This document shows positions 34,267 to 43,789 of a DNA stretch of 64,000 nt, piece after piece. The notes beneath the pieces are model-generated. The model made no database searches and was not told the DNA's origin. It saw nothing but the letters and a program-made list of their open reading frames with translations. This DNA comes from Micromonospora lupini str. Lupac 08. Lineage in GTDB: Bacteria > Actinomycetota > Actinomycetes > Mycobacteriales > Micromonosporaceae. Each line of letters opens with the position of its first letter. Within the stretch, counting starts at the first letter, position 1. The position numbers and the translations under genes were made by a program. The stretch spans positions 6,622,155-6,686,154 of the forward strand of contig NZ_HF570108.1 of assembly GCF_000297395.2 (NCBI RefSeq). Direction: 5' to 3'.

Positions 34267-37104
34267 TCAGGCGCGTTCCGTTCGGCTCGCGGGGTGGGCG
34301 GGGTGGGCGGGGGGTCGGGTGTGTTGTTGGGACAGGTCGGTGCTGAAGCGGGTCGAATCCGCTGCCAGGTCCGGGTGTTCCACGTCGAGCGCCAGCGCCA
34401 CGGCCTCGTCCAGGCCCATCTCGGCGCCCTCCCCGTACGCGTCGTCGAACGCCGCGTCACCCGCCATCGACCGCAGCTCCGCCTGCTGGTCGGCCCAGTA
34501 GCCGCCGTAGATGCCCGGTGTCGCTCGCATGCTCGCCCGGGTGGACTGCGCCGCCCCGAATAGCCGCGCGGCGGTCAACCGGTCCCCACCGAGAGCGCAG
34601 CGCACCGCTATCGCGTTGAGCGTGTCGCAGGCCCGGCCGTGGTAGCCGTGACCCATTCGCGAGCGCAGCGCCACCAGCAGGTGCTCGTGCGCGGCGATCA
34701 CGTCGCCCCGGGCCAGCGCGACCATCCCGAGCAGCATGTCCACCGAACGTCGGCCCCGCTCGACCGGCCGGGCGGCCTCCACCGGACGCGCCGCCCCCAG
34801 CAGTTCCGCCGCCTCGTCGAGCGCGCCGCGCCGCCACAGCAGCTCGGCCAGGCTGAACACCGCGAACAGCGCCTCGCCCACCACGTCCTGCCCGTGCGCC
34901 CAGTCGATGACCTCCCGACAGACCCGCTCGGCCTCGAAGAACTGGCCCATGTCCACCAACGGCGCAGCCCGGCCGGCGAGCACCCGGGCCAGCAGCCCGG
35001 CGTCACCCGCCTGTCGGGCGGCCGCCTCCGCCCGCTGCGAGTAGCGCAACTCCTCCGCGAACTCGCCGTCGGCGCCGGCGTGCAGCGAGTGCATGTGGTA
35101 CGCCGCCGCCAGCTCCGCGTCCGGGATCCGCTCGCCGGTCTCGGCGATCCGCCCGTACAACCGGAACAACCAGAGCCGACCCTCCCGGGCCAGCCCGCGC
35201 TCACGCCACCACTGGTCCAGTCCACCGGTCAGACGGAGACCGGCACGGGCGCTGCCGCCCGTGGCGCACCACCGCAGCGCGGCCCGCAGCTCGTCGGCCA
35301 GCGGGTCGAGGGTGTAGAGCGACAACGTCACCGGTCGGCCGTCCGGGCCCAGGTGCGCCCGCTCCAACGCGTGCGCCGACCAGGCCACGTGCCGGTCCCG
35401 GGCTGCCTGCTCCTCACCCGCCTCGGCCAGCCGCCGCGCCGCGTACGCCCGGATCGGATCGAGCATCCGGTACGAACTGCCGGCGGCCCGCGGCTCGGCC
35501 AGCACCATCGACTTGTCCACGAGCACCGACAGTGGATCCAGCGGATCGTCACCCAGCAGCCACTCCACCGTCGGCAGATCCACCGGCCCCGCGAAGACCG
35601 CCAACCAGCGCAACAGCCGCGCCGCCCGCGGCCCCAACGTGCGGTACGACCAGGTGACCGTCGCCTGCATGGTCAGGTGCCGTTCGGTGGCCGAGCGCTG
35701 CACGGCCCTGCTCGCCGGGGTGGGTGGCGGCGTCCCGATCGCCGCGGCCACCAGGTCCACGGTGTCCTGCTGGTTGCCGGACCAGCCCCGCTCCACGGGC
35801 GGCGGATCCGGATCCTCCCGGCCGGCGTCAAGCGTGCCGAGGACGTCGTCCAACCGTTCGGCGAGCTGACCCACGGAGAGCACCCGCAGCCGGGCGGCCG
35901 CCAATTCGATGGCGAGAGGCAGCCCGTCCAGCCGCTGCACCACCCGGCGCAGGTCGGCCGACTCGGACGGGTCGGGCCGCCGACCGCCCCGGGCCGCGGC
36001 CGTGCGGTCCAGCAACAGCGCGACCGCGTCGCTCTCCACGCCGTCCGGGCGGGGATCGACCGAGAGCGGCGGGATCCGCCACACCACCTCGCCGGGCAGG
36101 CTGAACGACTCGCGGCTGGTCGCCAGCACCCGCACGCCGCCCCCGCCGGAGAGCAGCCGCGAGATGACCTCGCCGCATGCTGCCGGTTGCGTGTCGCAGG
36201 TGTCCAGCACGACAAGCATCCGGCGGGCGGCCGCGTACTCGACGAGGGTGTCCAGCATCGGGCGGCCCGGCTCGGGCCGCAGCCCGAGCACCGCGGCGAT
36301 GGCGAACGCCACCAACCCCGGGTCGGTCACCGCGGCGATGTCGACGAACCACACCCCGTCCGGGTACGCCTCGACCACACCACCGGCCAACTCCACGGCG
36401 AGCCGGGTCTTCCCCGCGCCGCCCGCGCCCAGCACGGTGACCAGGCGGTGCTGCTCCACCAACCGGCCCAGCTCGGCGCGCTCGACCTGCCGCCCGACGA
36501 ACGAGGTCACCTGGGTCGGCAGGTTGTGCGCCACCGCGTCGGCGGTACGGGGGCGGGGGAACTGTCGCTCCAGGCCGGGCGCGACCAGTTGGAACAACCG
36601 CTCCCGGTCGTCGAAGCCACGCAGCCGGTGCAGGCCCAGGTCGAGCAGGGTGGCGCCCGGGGGCAGCGGATCGGCCCGGCGAACAGTGGACGCCGAACAG
36701 AGCACCTGCCCGCCGTGCGCGGCCGCCGCCACCCGGGCGGCCCGGTGCACCTCGGGGCTCGCGTACTCCCCGTCGCGAGGCTCGGCGTAACCCGTGTGCA
36801 GGCCCATCCGCACCCGGGGCGCGGCCTCCGCGGTGGGCCAGTCGTGGCTCGCCAACGCCCGCTGGGCGGTCAGGCAGGCGGTCAGGGCCGCCGCCGCGTC
36901 GTCGAAGGCCAGAAAGAACGAGTCGCCCTCGGTCAGCAGCTCCGCGCCACCGGTGGCGGCCAGGGTGCGGCGCAGCAACCGGCGGTGCTCGGCGAGCACC
37001 GGGCGATAGTCCGCGCCGAGCAGTTGGGCCAACCGGGTCGAGCCCTCGATGTCGGTGAACACGAAGGTCACCCAACCGCTCGGGAGCTGGATCCGTGGCG
37101 ACAT
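34267..37104 (-). CDS. Class III cyclase - NB-ARC/AAA - TPR regulator
   Basis: 945 residues from ATG 37104, with GGAGG 8 nt upstream. Residues about 8-175 are a class III adenylate/guanylate cyclase domain: FVFTDIEGSTRLAQLLG gives the first metal Asp and LTEGDSFFLAFDDA the second. A STAND ATPase follows (Walker A VLGAGGAGKTRLAVEL near residue 221, Walker B RMLVVLDTCDT, then LATSRESF and LDGLPLAIELAAARL), then a long helical TPR-like region to the end. No DNA-binding domain is fused. Such proteins are common in actinomycetes; nucleotide production should depend on STAND switching. C-terminal residues are Pro/His-rich, encoded by a G-rich tract. Confidence 0.9.
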   Translation of the reverse strand: MSPRIQLPSGWVTFVFTDIEGSTRLAQLLGADYRPVLAEHRRLLRRTLAATGGAELLTEGDSFFLAFDDAAAALTACLTAQRALASHDWPTAEAAPRVRMGLHTGYAEPRDGEYASPEVHRAARVAAAAHGGQVLCSASTVRRADPLPPGATLLDLGLHRLRGFDDRERLFQLVAPGLERQFPRPRTADAVAHNLPTQVTSFVGRQVERAELGRLVEQHRLVTVLGAGGAGKTRLAVELAGGVVEAYPDGVWFVDIAAVTDPGLVAFAIAAVLGLRPEPGRPMLDTLVEYAAARRMLVVLDTCDTQPAACGEVISRLLSGGGGVRVLATSRESFSLPGEVVWRIPPLSVDPRPDGVESDAVALLLDRTAAARGGRRPDPSESADLRRVVQRLDGLPLAIELAAARLRVLSVGQLAERLDDVLGTLDAGREDPDPPPVERGWSGNQQDTVDLVAAAIGTPPPTPASRAVQRSATERHLTMQATVTWSYRTLGPRAARLLRWLAVFAGPVDLPTVEWLLGDDPLDPLSVLVDKSMVLAEPRAAGSSYRMLDPIRAYAARRLAEAGEEQAARDRHVAWSAHALERAHLGPDGRPVTLSLYTLDPLADELRAALRWCATGGSARAGLRLTGGLDQWWRERGLAREGRLWLFRLYGRIAETGERIPDAELAAAYHMHSLHAGADGEFAEELRYSQRAEAAARQAGDAGLLARVLAGRAAPLVDMGQFFEAERVCREVIDWAHGQDVVGEALFAVFSLAELLWRRGALDEAAELLGAARPVEAARPVERGRRSVDMLLGMVALARGDVIAAHEHLLVALRSRMGHGYHGRACDTLNAIAVRCALGGDRLTAARLFGAAQSTRASMRATPGIYGGYWADQQAELRSMAGDAAFDDAYGEGAEMGLDEAVALALDVEHPDLAADSTRFSTDLSQQHTRPPAHPAHPASRTERA

Positions 37105-37257
37105 GCGTGAAACCTCCGCCCGTGACGTCGGGTTCATGCTGCCTGACTCCGAGCGGTCACGCATCGTGAGAACGGCCGGGCACGTGCCGCCTCAAGGTGC
37201 CACTCGAACCCGTTCCCGGCAAGGCCGGCCCACCGGCCGGCCGCCGATACGCCCGGC

Positions 37258-37470
37258 TCAGCAGCCGCAGGCGCCGCCGCAGCAGCCACCGCCGCCAGCG
37301 GGAGCTTGCGCGCCACCAGCGCCCCGACCGGTGACCGACACCGCCGAGAGCAGCTTGACCGTGTCGATATGGCCCTGCGGGCAGGTGGCCGGCGCGCCGG
37401 CCTCCGCCATCGGGCGGTTGACCTCGAAAGTGTCGCCGCAGGCGCGGCAGCGGAACTCGTACCGGGGCAT
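37258..37470 (-). CDS. FmdB-type zinc ribbon protein
   Basis: 70 residues. MPRYEFRCRACGDTFEVNRP opens with the CxxC of a zinc ribbon; the second ligand pair is in ATCPQGHIDTVK. The last 20 residues are Gly/Ala/Cys-rich and end CCGGACGC, a tail seen in other FmdB-like proteins. Function unknown; regulator of formamidase is known only for the founding case. Divergent from the transglycosylase gene by under 40 bp. Confidence 0.88.
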   Translation of the reverse strand: MPRYEFRCRACGDTFEVNRPMAEAGAPATCPQGHIDTVKLLSAVSVTGRGAGGAQAPAGGGGCCGGACGC

Positions 37471-37508
37471 GACGACCAGGGTACGTGGGCCTGCCGCCTG
37501 CCGGGGAG

Positions 37509-39239
37509 ATGAGTGATACTCGACGGGTGGTGGACGGCGAGGACAAGACGCGTGTGCAACCGCTCCGGCCGGCCGCGCCGCTGGACGGGCCGCTGGCCGA
37601 GTCGGGTGCCGCGCCGGATCCGGTGCCCGCGGCGGTGCCCCGCCCCCGCCGGCCCTGGCTCAGCGGCGGCACGACCGACGCGAAGACCAGGACCCCCGCG
37701 GCGCCCGTGACCACCACGGCGGCCGTCCCGCCGAGCGTCGGCGCCAAGACCGGTGACCAGCCGGGAGACACCGCCAGCGGCGACCTCACCGCGGCGAAGA
37801 CCTCTTCGGACACCACGGCCGCCGCGCCGACCGTCCCAACCGATGCGGCCGCCCCAACCGCCGACGCCGACGCGGCCGACCCAACGGTCGATGCCGCCGG
37901 GGACGCCCCAACCGTCGACGCCGCCGATGCGAAAGCCGAAAGCGACGACGCCGAAGCCGACGACGCGAAGCCCGGGAGCCCGAAGCGCGACGACGCCGAG
38001 GGCGACACCGCGACGACCGACGACGCGAAGGTCGCCGGTCCGAAGGGCGACGACGCGACGGCCACGATCGCGGCGGGTGCCACCGCGAAGACCGACACCG
38101 CGAAGACCGACACCGCGAAGACCGAGAGCCCGAAGGCCGACGGCCCGAAGGGCGACGGCCCGAAGGCCGACGGCCCGAAGGGCGACGCCGCGACGGCCAC
38201 GATCGCGGCCGGCGCCGCCGGCGGCGACCTGACGGCGACCAGGGTGGACGGTGTCGCAGTAGTGCCGGCACCCGAACGTGGTCGTCGGCGGCGGGTGCCG
38301 TTCGCACACGCCGTACGTCTGCCACCGCCACGTCAGGCCGCGGTGACCGCCGCCCGGGCGACCCGTGCCTGGGCCCGCCGACCCAGCGGTCGACTCACGG
38401 TCCCGGGGGTCTTCCTGCTGACCCTGGTGGCCGCGACCGCCGCGGCCGGGGCGTTGCTCGTCCCGGCGACCATCCGCGGGTCCCGACCGGTGGCGGCCGA
38501 CGTCACGGCGGCGCCGACAGTGGCTCTGCCGCCGGCGGTGCCGCTCGACCCGCAGCCCACCGGCCCTCTGCCCACCGGGCCGATGCCTACCGCGCCGCTC
38601 CCCACCGGAGCGTTCCCGAGCGGTGGCATACCGACCGGGCCGGCCGTCGGGCCGACGGCCGGCGGCCGTCCATCGGACTCCCTGGCCGCTTGGGCGCAGC
38701 AGGTCGCGGCCAAGGTCAACATCCCTGCGACGGCCGTGCAGGCGTACGGATACGCCGAGCTGATGCTCGCCCAGACCAACCGCAGTTGCGCGTTGAGCTG
38801 GACGACGTTGGCCGCGATCGGCCAGGTCGAGTCCGGGCACGGCTCGGTCAACGGCGCGCGGTTGGGGTCGGACGGCAAGGCGCTGCCCCGGATCATCGGG
38901 CTGCCGCTGGACGGGAACGGCGGCCGGATGCGGATCATCGACACCGACCGCGGTGCCCTCGACAAGGACAGCACCTTCGACCGCGCGATCGGGCCGATGC
39001 AGTTCATCCCCACGACCTGGCAGGAGATCGGCGCGGACGCCGACGGGGACGGCGTCAAGGACCCGCACGACCTGGACGACGCCGCTCTGGCGGCCGGCAA
39101 CTACCTGTGCAAGGGCGGCCGCAACCTCAGCATCCCGGGCGACTGGTGGAACGCGATCCTGTCCTACAACGATGTACGCCGGTACGCCCAGGCCGTCTAC
39201 AACACCGCTGACCGGTACGGACGGGCCAGCCGCACGTGA
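37509..39239 (+). CDS. Membrane-anchored lytic transglycosylase with long repetitive N-tail
   Basis: 576 residues from ATG 37509 (start uncertain: GGGGAG touches the ATG, so GTG 37527 is possible). Residues 1 to about 285 are low complexity, rich in Ala, Asp, Thr, Lys and Pro, with repeats such as AKTDTAKTDTAKTE, PKADGPKGDGPKADGPKGD and two copies of ATATIAAGA (DNA about 38040-38225). One helix follows at about 297-320 (VPGVFLLTLVAATAAAGALL), then a Pro/Thr linker and a transglycosylase domain from about 395: catalytic Glu in AAIGQVESGHG, IGPMQFIPTTWQ, and the NDVRRYAQAVYN end. The tail should be cytoplasmic and the enzyme outside, cutting peptidoglycan. Confidence 0.88.
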   Translation: MSDTRRVVDGEDKTRVQPLRPAAPLDGPLAESGAAPDPVPAAVPRPRRPWLSGGTTDAKTRTPAAPVTTTAAVPPSVGAKTGDQPGDTASGDLTAAKTSSDTTAAAPTVPTDAAAPTADADAADPTVDAAGDAPTVDAADAKAESDDAEADDAKPGSPKRDDAEGDTATTDDAKVAGPKGDDATATIAAGATAKTDTAKTDTAKTESPKADGPKGDGPKADGPKGDAATATIAAGAAGGDLTATRVDGVAVVPAPERGRRRRVPFAHAVRLPPPRQAAVTAARATRAWARRPSGRLTVPGVFLLTLVAATAAAGALLVPATIRGSRPVAADVTAAPTVALPPAVPLDPQPTGPLPTGPMPTAPLPTGAFPSGGIPTGPAVGPTAGGRPSDSLAAWAQQVAAKVNIPATAVQAYGYAELMLAQTNRSCALSWTTLAAIGQVESGHGSVNGARLGSDGKALPRIIGLPLDGNGGRMRIIDTDRGALDKDSTFDRAIGPMQFIPTTWQEIGADADGDGVKDPHDLDDAALAAGNYLCKGGRNLSIPGDWWNAILSYNDVRRYAQAVYNTADRYGRASRT

Positions 39240-39311
39240 TGTGATCGTCCGCGTACATTGGAGAACTGGACACTTCCCCCGAGCAGCCGTTAGCGGCAAG
39301 CTAGACGGGTG

Positions 39312-40328
39312 ATGGTGCGCGAGTGGGACCCCAGGACCGCCTCGTCCGCCGAGATCGCGTCGCTGCTGACCGCGCTTAACGCGGTGCTGGCTGCCGACCT
39401 GCCGCAGGACCCGCCATGGCGGGAGACCTCCCTGCGGGAATATCTCGGCGAGGTCATGCCCGGTGAGCGGCGGATCTCCTGGCTCGCCCAGGCCGAGCCG
39501 GGCGATCCGGGCGAGACCGGCACCGTTCTCGGGCAGGTCCACGTGCTGCTCCTCGGCGACATCGGGGTGCTCGAGGTGCTGGTGCACCCCTCCGTACGAC
39601 GCAACGGTCTCGGCCGTGATCTGGTGCTGCGCGCGGCCCGCCGCGTCTACCAGGAGGGTTTCCAGTCGATCGGGGTCGAGGTGGTCGGCGACACGCCGGC
39701 GGTGGGCTTCTACGAGTCGCTCGGCTTCACCCGGGAGTACGTGGAGACGCGCAGCGTACTCGACCTGACCTCGGTGGACTGGGTCGAGCTGACCGAGATG
39801 GCCAGTGGGATCGGCGCGGGCTACCACCTGGAGTTCTACCCCGGTGGGCCACCGGACGACCTGATCGAGTCGTACGCGCGGGCCAAGGCCGAGGTGCGCG
39901 ACGTCGACGACGGCGAGTTGCGTCCCAGCTCGTACGACCCGGAGCGGCTGCGGGACAGCCTGGACACCCTGCACCGGCGGGGCATGAAGCCGTACATCGT
40001 GCTGGCCCGGCACGAGCAGAGTGGCGAGGTGGCCGGCCTGACGGAGGTCGTGGTGCCGGCGCAGCACCCGACCCGCGCCGACCAGTACGACACGATCGTC
40101 GCGCAGGACCACCGGGGTTACGGCATCGATCGGGCGATCAAGGCGCGGATGCTGCTGGAGCTGCGCTCCGCCGAGCCGGAGCTGGCCGAGGTGCAGACCT
40201 GGAACGCCCAGGCCAACGAGGCGATGCTCAAGGTCAACGCGGAGCTGGGCTACCGGCCCGACCGGGACTGGTGCGAATACAGCGTCGACGTCGCCGAGCT
40301 GGTGCACCGCATCGACCAGCCCCGCTGA
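39312..40328 (+). CDS. Tandem GNAT acetyltransferase
   Basis: 338 residues from ATG 39312 (GTG 39309 is adjacent). Two GNAT halves: the first with LEVLVHPSVRRNGLGRDLVL as the CoA-binding loop and FYESLGFTREY; the second, more degenerate, with TIVAQDHRGYGIDRAIKARM and AMLKVNAELGYRPDRDW. The layout resembles mycothiol synthase and other double-GNAT actinobacterial enzymes, but the substrate residues cannot be assigned by eye. Confidence 0.88.
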   Translation: MVREWDPRTASSAEIASLLTALNAVLAADLPQDPPWRETSLREYLGEVMPGERRISWLAQAEPGDPGETGTVLGQVHVLLLGDIGVLEVLVHPSVRRNGLGRDLVLRAARRVYQEGFQSIGVEVVGDTPAVGFYESLGFTREYVETRSVLDLTSVDWVELTEMASGIGAGYHLEFYPGGPPDDLIESYARAKAEVRDVDDGELRPSSYDPERLRDSLDTLHRRGMKPYIVLARHEQSGEVAGLTEVVVPAQHPTRADQYDTIVAQDHRGYGIDRAIKARMLLELRSAEPELAEVQTWNAQANEAMLKVNAELGYRPDRDWCEYSVDVAELVHRIDQPR

Positions 40329-40421
40329 GGAAGTTCACGAAACTGTCCGGTGGGGGATGGACGATGGACGGTTGCGCACCTTAACGTGCGTTGACTCCCA
40401 TCCACCCATCGTGGAGGCCCT

Positions 40422-43400
40422 ATGCGCCCGCGCCGCACGACAGCAGCGCTCGCGATCGCCACCGCCGCAGTGACCGTCACGGCCCTCGGCGTCACACCCA
40501 CCGCGGCCAGCGCCGCGCCCACCGACCTGTTCATCTCGGAGTACGTCGAAGGCTCGTCGAACAACAAGGCGATCGAGCTGTTCAACGGCACCGGCGCCGC
40601 CGTCGACCTCACCGCCGGCGGCTACCAGCTCCAGCTCTACTTCAACGGCGCCACCACGGCGACCACCATCGCGCTGGCCGGGAACGTGGCCGCCGGGGAC
40701 GTGTTCGTGTTCGCCAGCGCGTCGGCCGGGGCGGCCGTCCTCGCCCAGGCCGACCAGACCACCGGGGCGAGCCTGTTCAACGGCGACGACGCGATCGTGC
40801 TGCGCCGGGGCGCCACCGTGCTCGACTCGATCGGCCAGGTGGGCGTCGACCCGGGCACCGAGTGGGGCGCCGGCGCGACCAGCACGGCCGACAACACGCT
40901 GCGCCGGCTGCCCTCGGTGACGGCTGGCGACACCGACCCGTCGGACGCGTTCGACCCCGCCGCACAGTGGGCCGGTCTACCGGTCGACACCTTCGACGGG
41001 CTCGGCTCACACACCGTGGACGGCGGTGGCCCGACCGACGCGCCGGCCACGCTTACCTGCGGCGGGCCGCTGGTCACCGCCTCGGGAACGGCCGCGAGCC
41101 GCGAGGTGTCCGCCACCGACCCCGACGACACGATCGTCGACCTGGCGGTGACCGCGGTCAGCCCGAGCCCCACCTCCGGCTCGATCACCCGTACCGCGCT
41201 CACCCCGGCCGAGCAGGTGGGCGGCACCGCCCGCGCCACGGTCGGCGCGAGCGCCGACCTCGCCGCCGGGGCGTACACCGTCACCGTGACCGCGACCGAC
41301 GCGGACGGTGGCACCGCCAGCTGCGCGCTGGCCGTGCAGGTGACCCGGGAGCTGACCGTCGGCGAGGTGCAGGGTCCGACCACCGACACCGAGTCCGGCC
41401 CCGCCGACCGGTCGCCGCTCGCACCGGCGAGCGGCAACGGCACCAGCAGCACGATGTACGACGTCCGTGGCGTGATCACCCAGTTGACGCTGGCCCGTAC
41501 GTCGGCCGGTGCGGAGCAGAACGGGTTCTTCCTGCAGAGCCGCAGCGGTGACACCGACGGTGACCCGACCAGCTCCGACGGCATCTTCGTGTTCATGGGC
41601 GCGTTCACGTCGCTGATCGGCGGCTACGTGCCGACGGTCGGCGACGAGGTGGTGCTCCGGGCCCGGGTGTCGGAGTACTACAACTTCACGCAGCTCTCCG
41701 GCGCGTCGCTGGTCCGCCGGATCGCCACCGGCCTGGACGTGGACACGACGGTCACGGTGACCGACGCGGTGCCGCCGGTCGAGCTTGCCGACGCGCAGCG
41801 CTTCTGGGAGCGCCACGAGGGCGCCCGGCTGCGCGTACGCGCGGGCAGCGGCGCGGTGAGCGGACGCGACGTCTTCTCGTCCACGGCCGACGCCGAGCTG
41901 TGGGTCGTCGACCGGGACGACCCGCTGCTGGACCGCGCCGACCCGTACGCCCGGCGGGTCTTCCGGGACTCGCACCCGCTGGACAACGACCCGACCCGGC
42001 GCTTCGACGACGGCAACGGCCAGCGCATCCTGCTCGGCAGCATGGGCGTGAAGGGCACCGCCGGTGACAGCACGGCGCTGCTCCCGCCGGCGCACACCTT
42101 CGACACGCTGCGCGCGGACGCGGTGGGCGGCGTCTACTACTCGTTCGAGAAGTACGGCGTGCAGGTCGAGCGGGCCGAGTTCGACGCCGGGGCCGACCCG
42201 TCGAAGAACAACCCGCCGAAGCCGGCCGACCGTTCCCAGGAGGTCGCGGTCGCCACGTACAACGTGGAGAACCTGTACGACTACCGCGACGACCCGTTCG
42301 ACGGCTGCGACTTCACCGGTAACGCCGGCTGCCCGGGCGTCGACCCGCCGTTCGACTACGTGCCGAGCAGCGAGGCGGACTACCGCGAGCACCTGACGTC
42401 GCTCGCCGACCAGATCGTCTCCGATCTGCACGCGCCCGATCTGATCCTGGTGCAGGAGGCCGAGGACCAGGACATCTGCACGGTCGCCGGGGCGGCGCTG
42501 GCCTGCGGCGACACCAACAACGCCGACGGCGCTCCGGACAGCATCCAGGAGTTGGCGCTCGCGGTGGCGGCGGCCGGCGGGCCGGCGTACGCCGCTGCCT
42601 ATGACCGGACCGGCGCGGACGCCCGCGGTATCACCGCCGCGTTCCTGTACCGCACGGACCGGCTGTCGTTGGCGGCCGCGACGGCGAACGACCCGCTGCT
42701 GGGCTCGGCGCCGACCGTCAAGTACCGGGCACCCGGACTGCCGGGCAACGCCGACGTGCAGAACCCGAAGGCCCTCAACGCGGTGCTGCCGGCCGACGTG
42801 GACACGTCGACAGGCAAGGACGGGAACAACGTCTTCACCCGCGCCCCCCAGTTGGGCAAATTCACTGTGGCCGCGGCGCCCGGCTCGACCGAGCGGTTCA
42901 CGCTGTACGCGCTGAGCAACCACTACTCCTCCGGTCCGGACGGCCGGATCGGGCAGCGGCGGGAGCAGGCGGCGTACGGAGCGGCGATCGTCACCGCGAT
43001 CGAGGCCGCCGACCAGAGCGCCCGGGTGGTGTACGGCGGGGACCTGAACGTCTTCCCCCGCCCGGACGACCCCATCGCCACCGGCGCCCAGCCGACGCCG
43101 TCGGACCAGCTCGCCCCGCTCTACGAGGCCGGTCTGCACAACCTGTGGGACACCCTCGTCGCCGAGGTGCCGGCGTCGGCCTACTCGTACAGCTTCGAGG
43201 GGCAGGCGCAGACGCTCGACCACCTGTTCGTCAACGACGCGCTCCACGGTGACCTGGTGCAGGTGCGGGCGGCGCACGTCAACGCCGACTGGCCGGCCGA
43301 GTTCACTGGTGACGGGTCGCGGGGCTCCAGCGACCACGACCCGCAGGTGGCGAGGTTCCGGTCCCGGGCGTCGTTGACCGTCGCCGACACCACAGTGGCC

Positions 43401-43700
43401 GAGGGCGACCAGGGCACCCGGCAGCTCACCTTCACGGCAACCGTGTCGCGGCCGTTGTCCCAGCCGGTGCTGCTCTGCGCCGCAACCGTGGGGCTCACGG
43501 CTCAGGCAGGCTCGGACTTCGACGCGTACGCCGGTTGCCGGGTGTTGGCCGCCGGCCAGACGTCGGTGGCGTTCCCGGTGACCGTGCGCGGCGACCGGAA
43601 GCGGGAAGCCGACGAGAGGTTGACGCTGCTGGTGGCCGGCGTGCCCGGCCTGCGGCTGGCGGACCCGCTGGCGGTCGGCACGATCACCAACGACGACTGA
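40422..43700 (+). CDS. Secreted nuclease/phosphatase with lamin-tail and Calx-beta domains
   Basis: 1092 residues from ATG 40422, GGAGG upstream. Signal peptide ends near residue 32 (AASAAP). A lamin-tail domain follows (LFISEYVEGSSNNKAIELFN, to about 150), then an Ig-like region and an OB-like segment (about 330-560, VQGPTTDTESGPADR, VRGVITQLT). An endonuclease/exonuclease/phosphatase domain starts near 609 (VAVATYNVENLYDYRDD) with catalytic ILVQEAEDQD, GGDLNVFPRP and SSDHDPQV. A Calx-beta domain ends the protein (about 983-1092). The order matches ExeM/NucH-like extracellular DNases used for phosphate or biofilm DNA. A GTTCACG element at 40333-40339 could be half a Pho box. Confidence 0.92.
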   Translation: MRPRRTTAALAIATAAVTVTALGVTPTAASAAPTDLFISEYVEGSSNNKAIELFNGTGAAVDLTAGGYQLQLYFNGATTATTIALAGNVAAGDVFVFASASAGAAVLAQADQTTGASLFNGDDAIVLRRGATVLDSIGQVGVDPGTEWGAGATSTADNTLRRLPSVTAGDTDPSDAFDPAAQWAGLPVDTFDGLGSHTVDGGGPTDAPATLTCGGPLVTASGTAASREVSATDPDDTIVDLAVTAVSPSPTSGSITRTALTPAEQVGGTARATVGASADLAAGAYTVTVTATDADGGTASCALAVQVTRELTVGEVQGPTTDTESGPADRSPLAPASGNGTSSTMYDVRGVITQLTLARTSAGAEQNGFFLQSRSGDTDGDPTSSDGIFVFMGAFTSLIGGYVPTVGDEVVLRARVSEYYNFTQLSGASLVRRIATGLDVDTTVTVTDAVPPVELADAQRFWERHEGARLRVRAGSGAVSGRDVFSSTADAELWVVDRDDPLLDRADPYARRVFRDSHPLDNDPTRRFDDGNGQRILLGSMGVKGTAGDSTALLPPAHTFDTLRADAVGGVYYSFEKYGVQVERAEFDAGADPSKNNPPKPADRSQEVAVATYNVENLYDYRDDPFDGCDFTGNAGCPGVDPPFDYVPSSEADYREHLTSLADQIVSDLHAPDLILVQEAEDQDICTVAGAALACGDTNNADGAPDSIQELALAVAAAGGPAYAAAYDRTGADARGITAAFLYRTDRLSLAAATANDPLLGSAPTVKYRAPGLPGNADVQNPKALNAVLPADVDTSTGKDGNNVFTRAPQLGKFTVAAAPGSTERFTLYALSNHYSSGPDGRIGQRREQAAYGAAIVTAIEAADQSARVVYGGDLNVFPRPDDPIATGAQPTPSDQLAPLYEAGLHNLWDTLVAEVPASAYSYSFEGQAQTLDHLFVNDALHGDLVQVRAAHVNADWPAEFTGDGSRGSSDHDPQVARFRSRASLTVADTTVAEGDQGTRQLTFTATVSRPLSQPVLLCAATVGLTAQAGSDFDAYAGCRVLAAGQTSVAFPVTVRGDRKREADERLTLLVAGVPGLRLADPLAVGTITNDD

Positions 43701-43716
43701 TCCGCCAGGCGCCGTC

Positions 43717-43758
43717 AGCGGCCCGCCGTCCGGGTTTCTCCCCGGGCGGCGGGCCGCT
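43717..43758. terminator. Terminator hairpin between convergent genes
   Basis: 18-bp stem (43717-43734 / 43741-43758) with one G-U pair and a TTTCTC loop, between the nuclease stop and the XRE stop. Confidence 0.83.
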
Positions 43759-43789
43759 CGTCGTTCGCCCCGGCCGATCGAGGCGGGGC

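Noticed and set aside
38040..38225. Short DNA repeats that could suggest a CRISPR array or satellite
   Set aside because: They are in frame, encode Lys/Asp/Pro/Thr repeats of the transglycosylase tail, and have no spacer structure.
37134..40307. Very long open frame on the minus strand (over 1000 codons)
   Set aside because: It lies opposite the transglycosylase and GNAT genes, which have clear domains; its residues are the low-complexity Arg/Gly/Val pattern of a reverse-strand shadow in GC-rich DNA.
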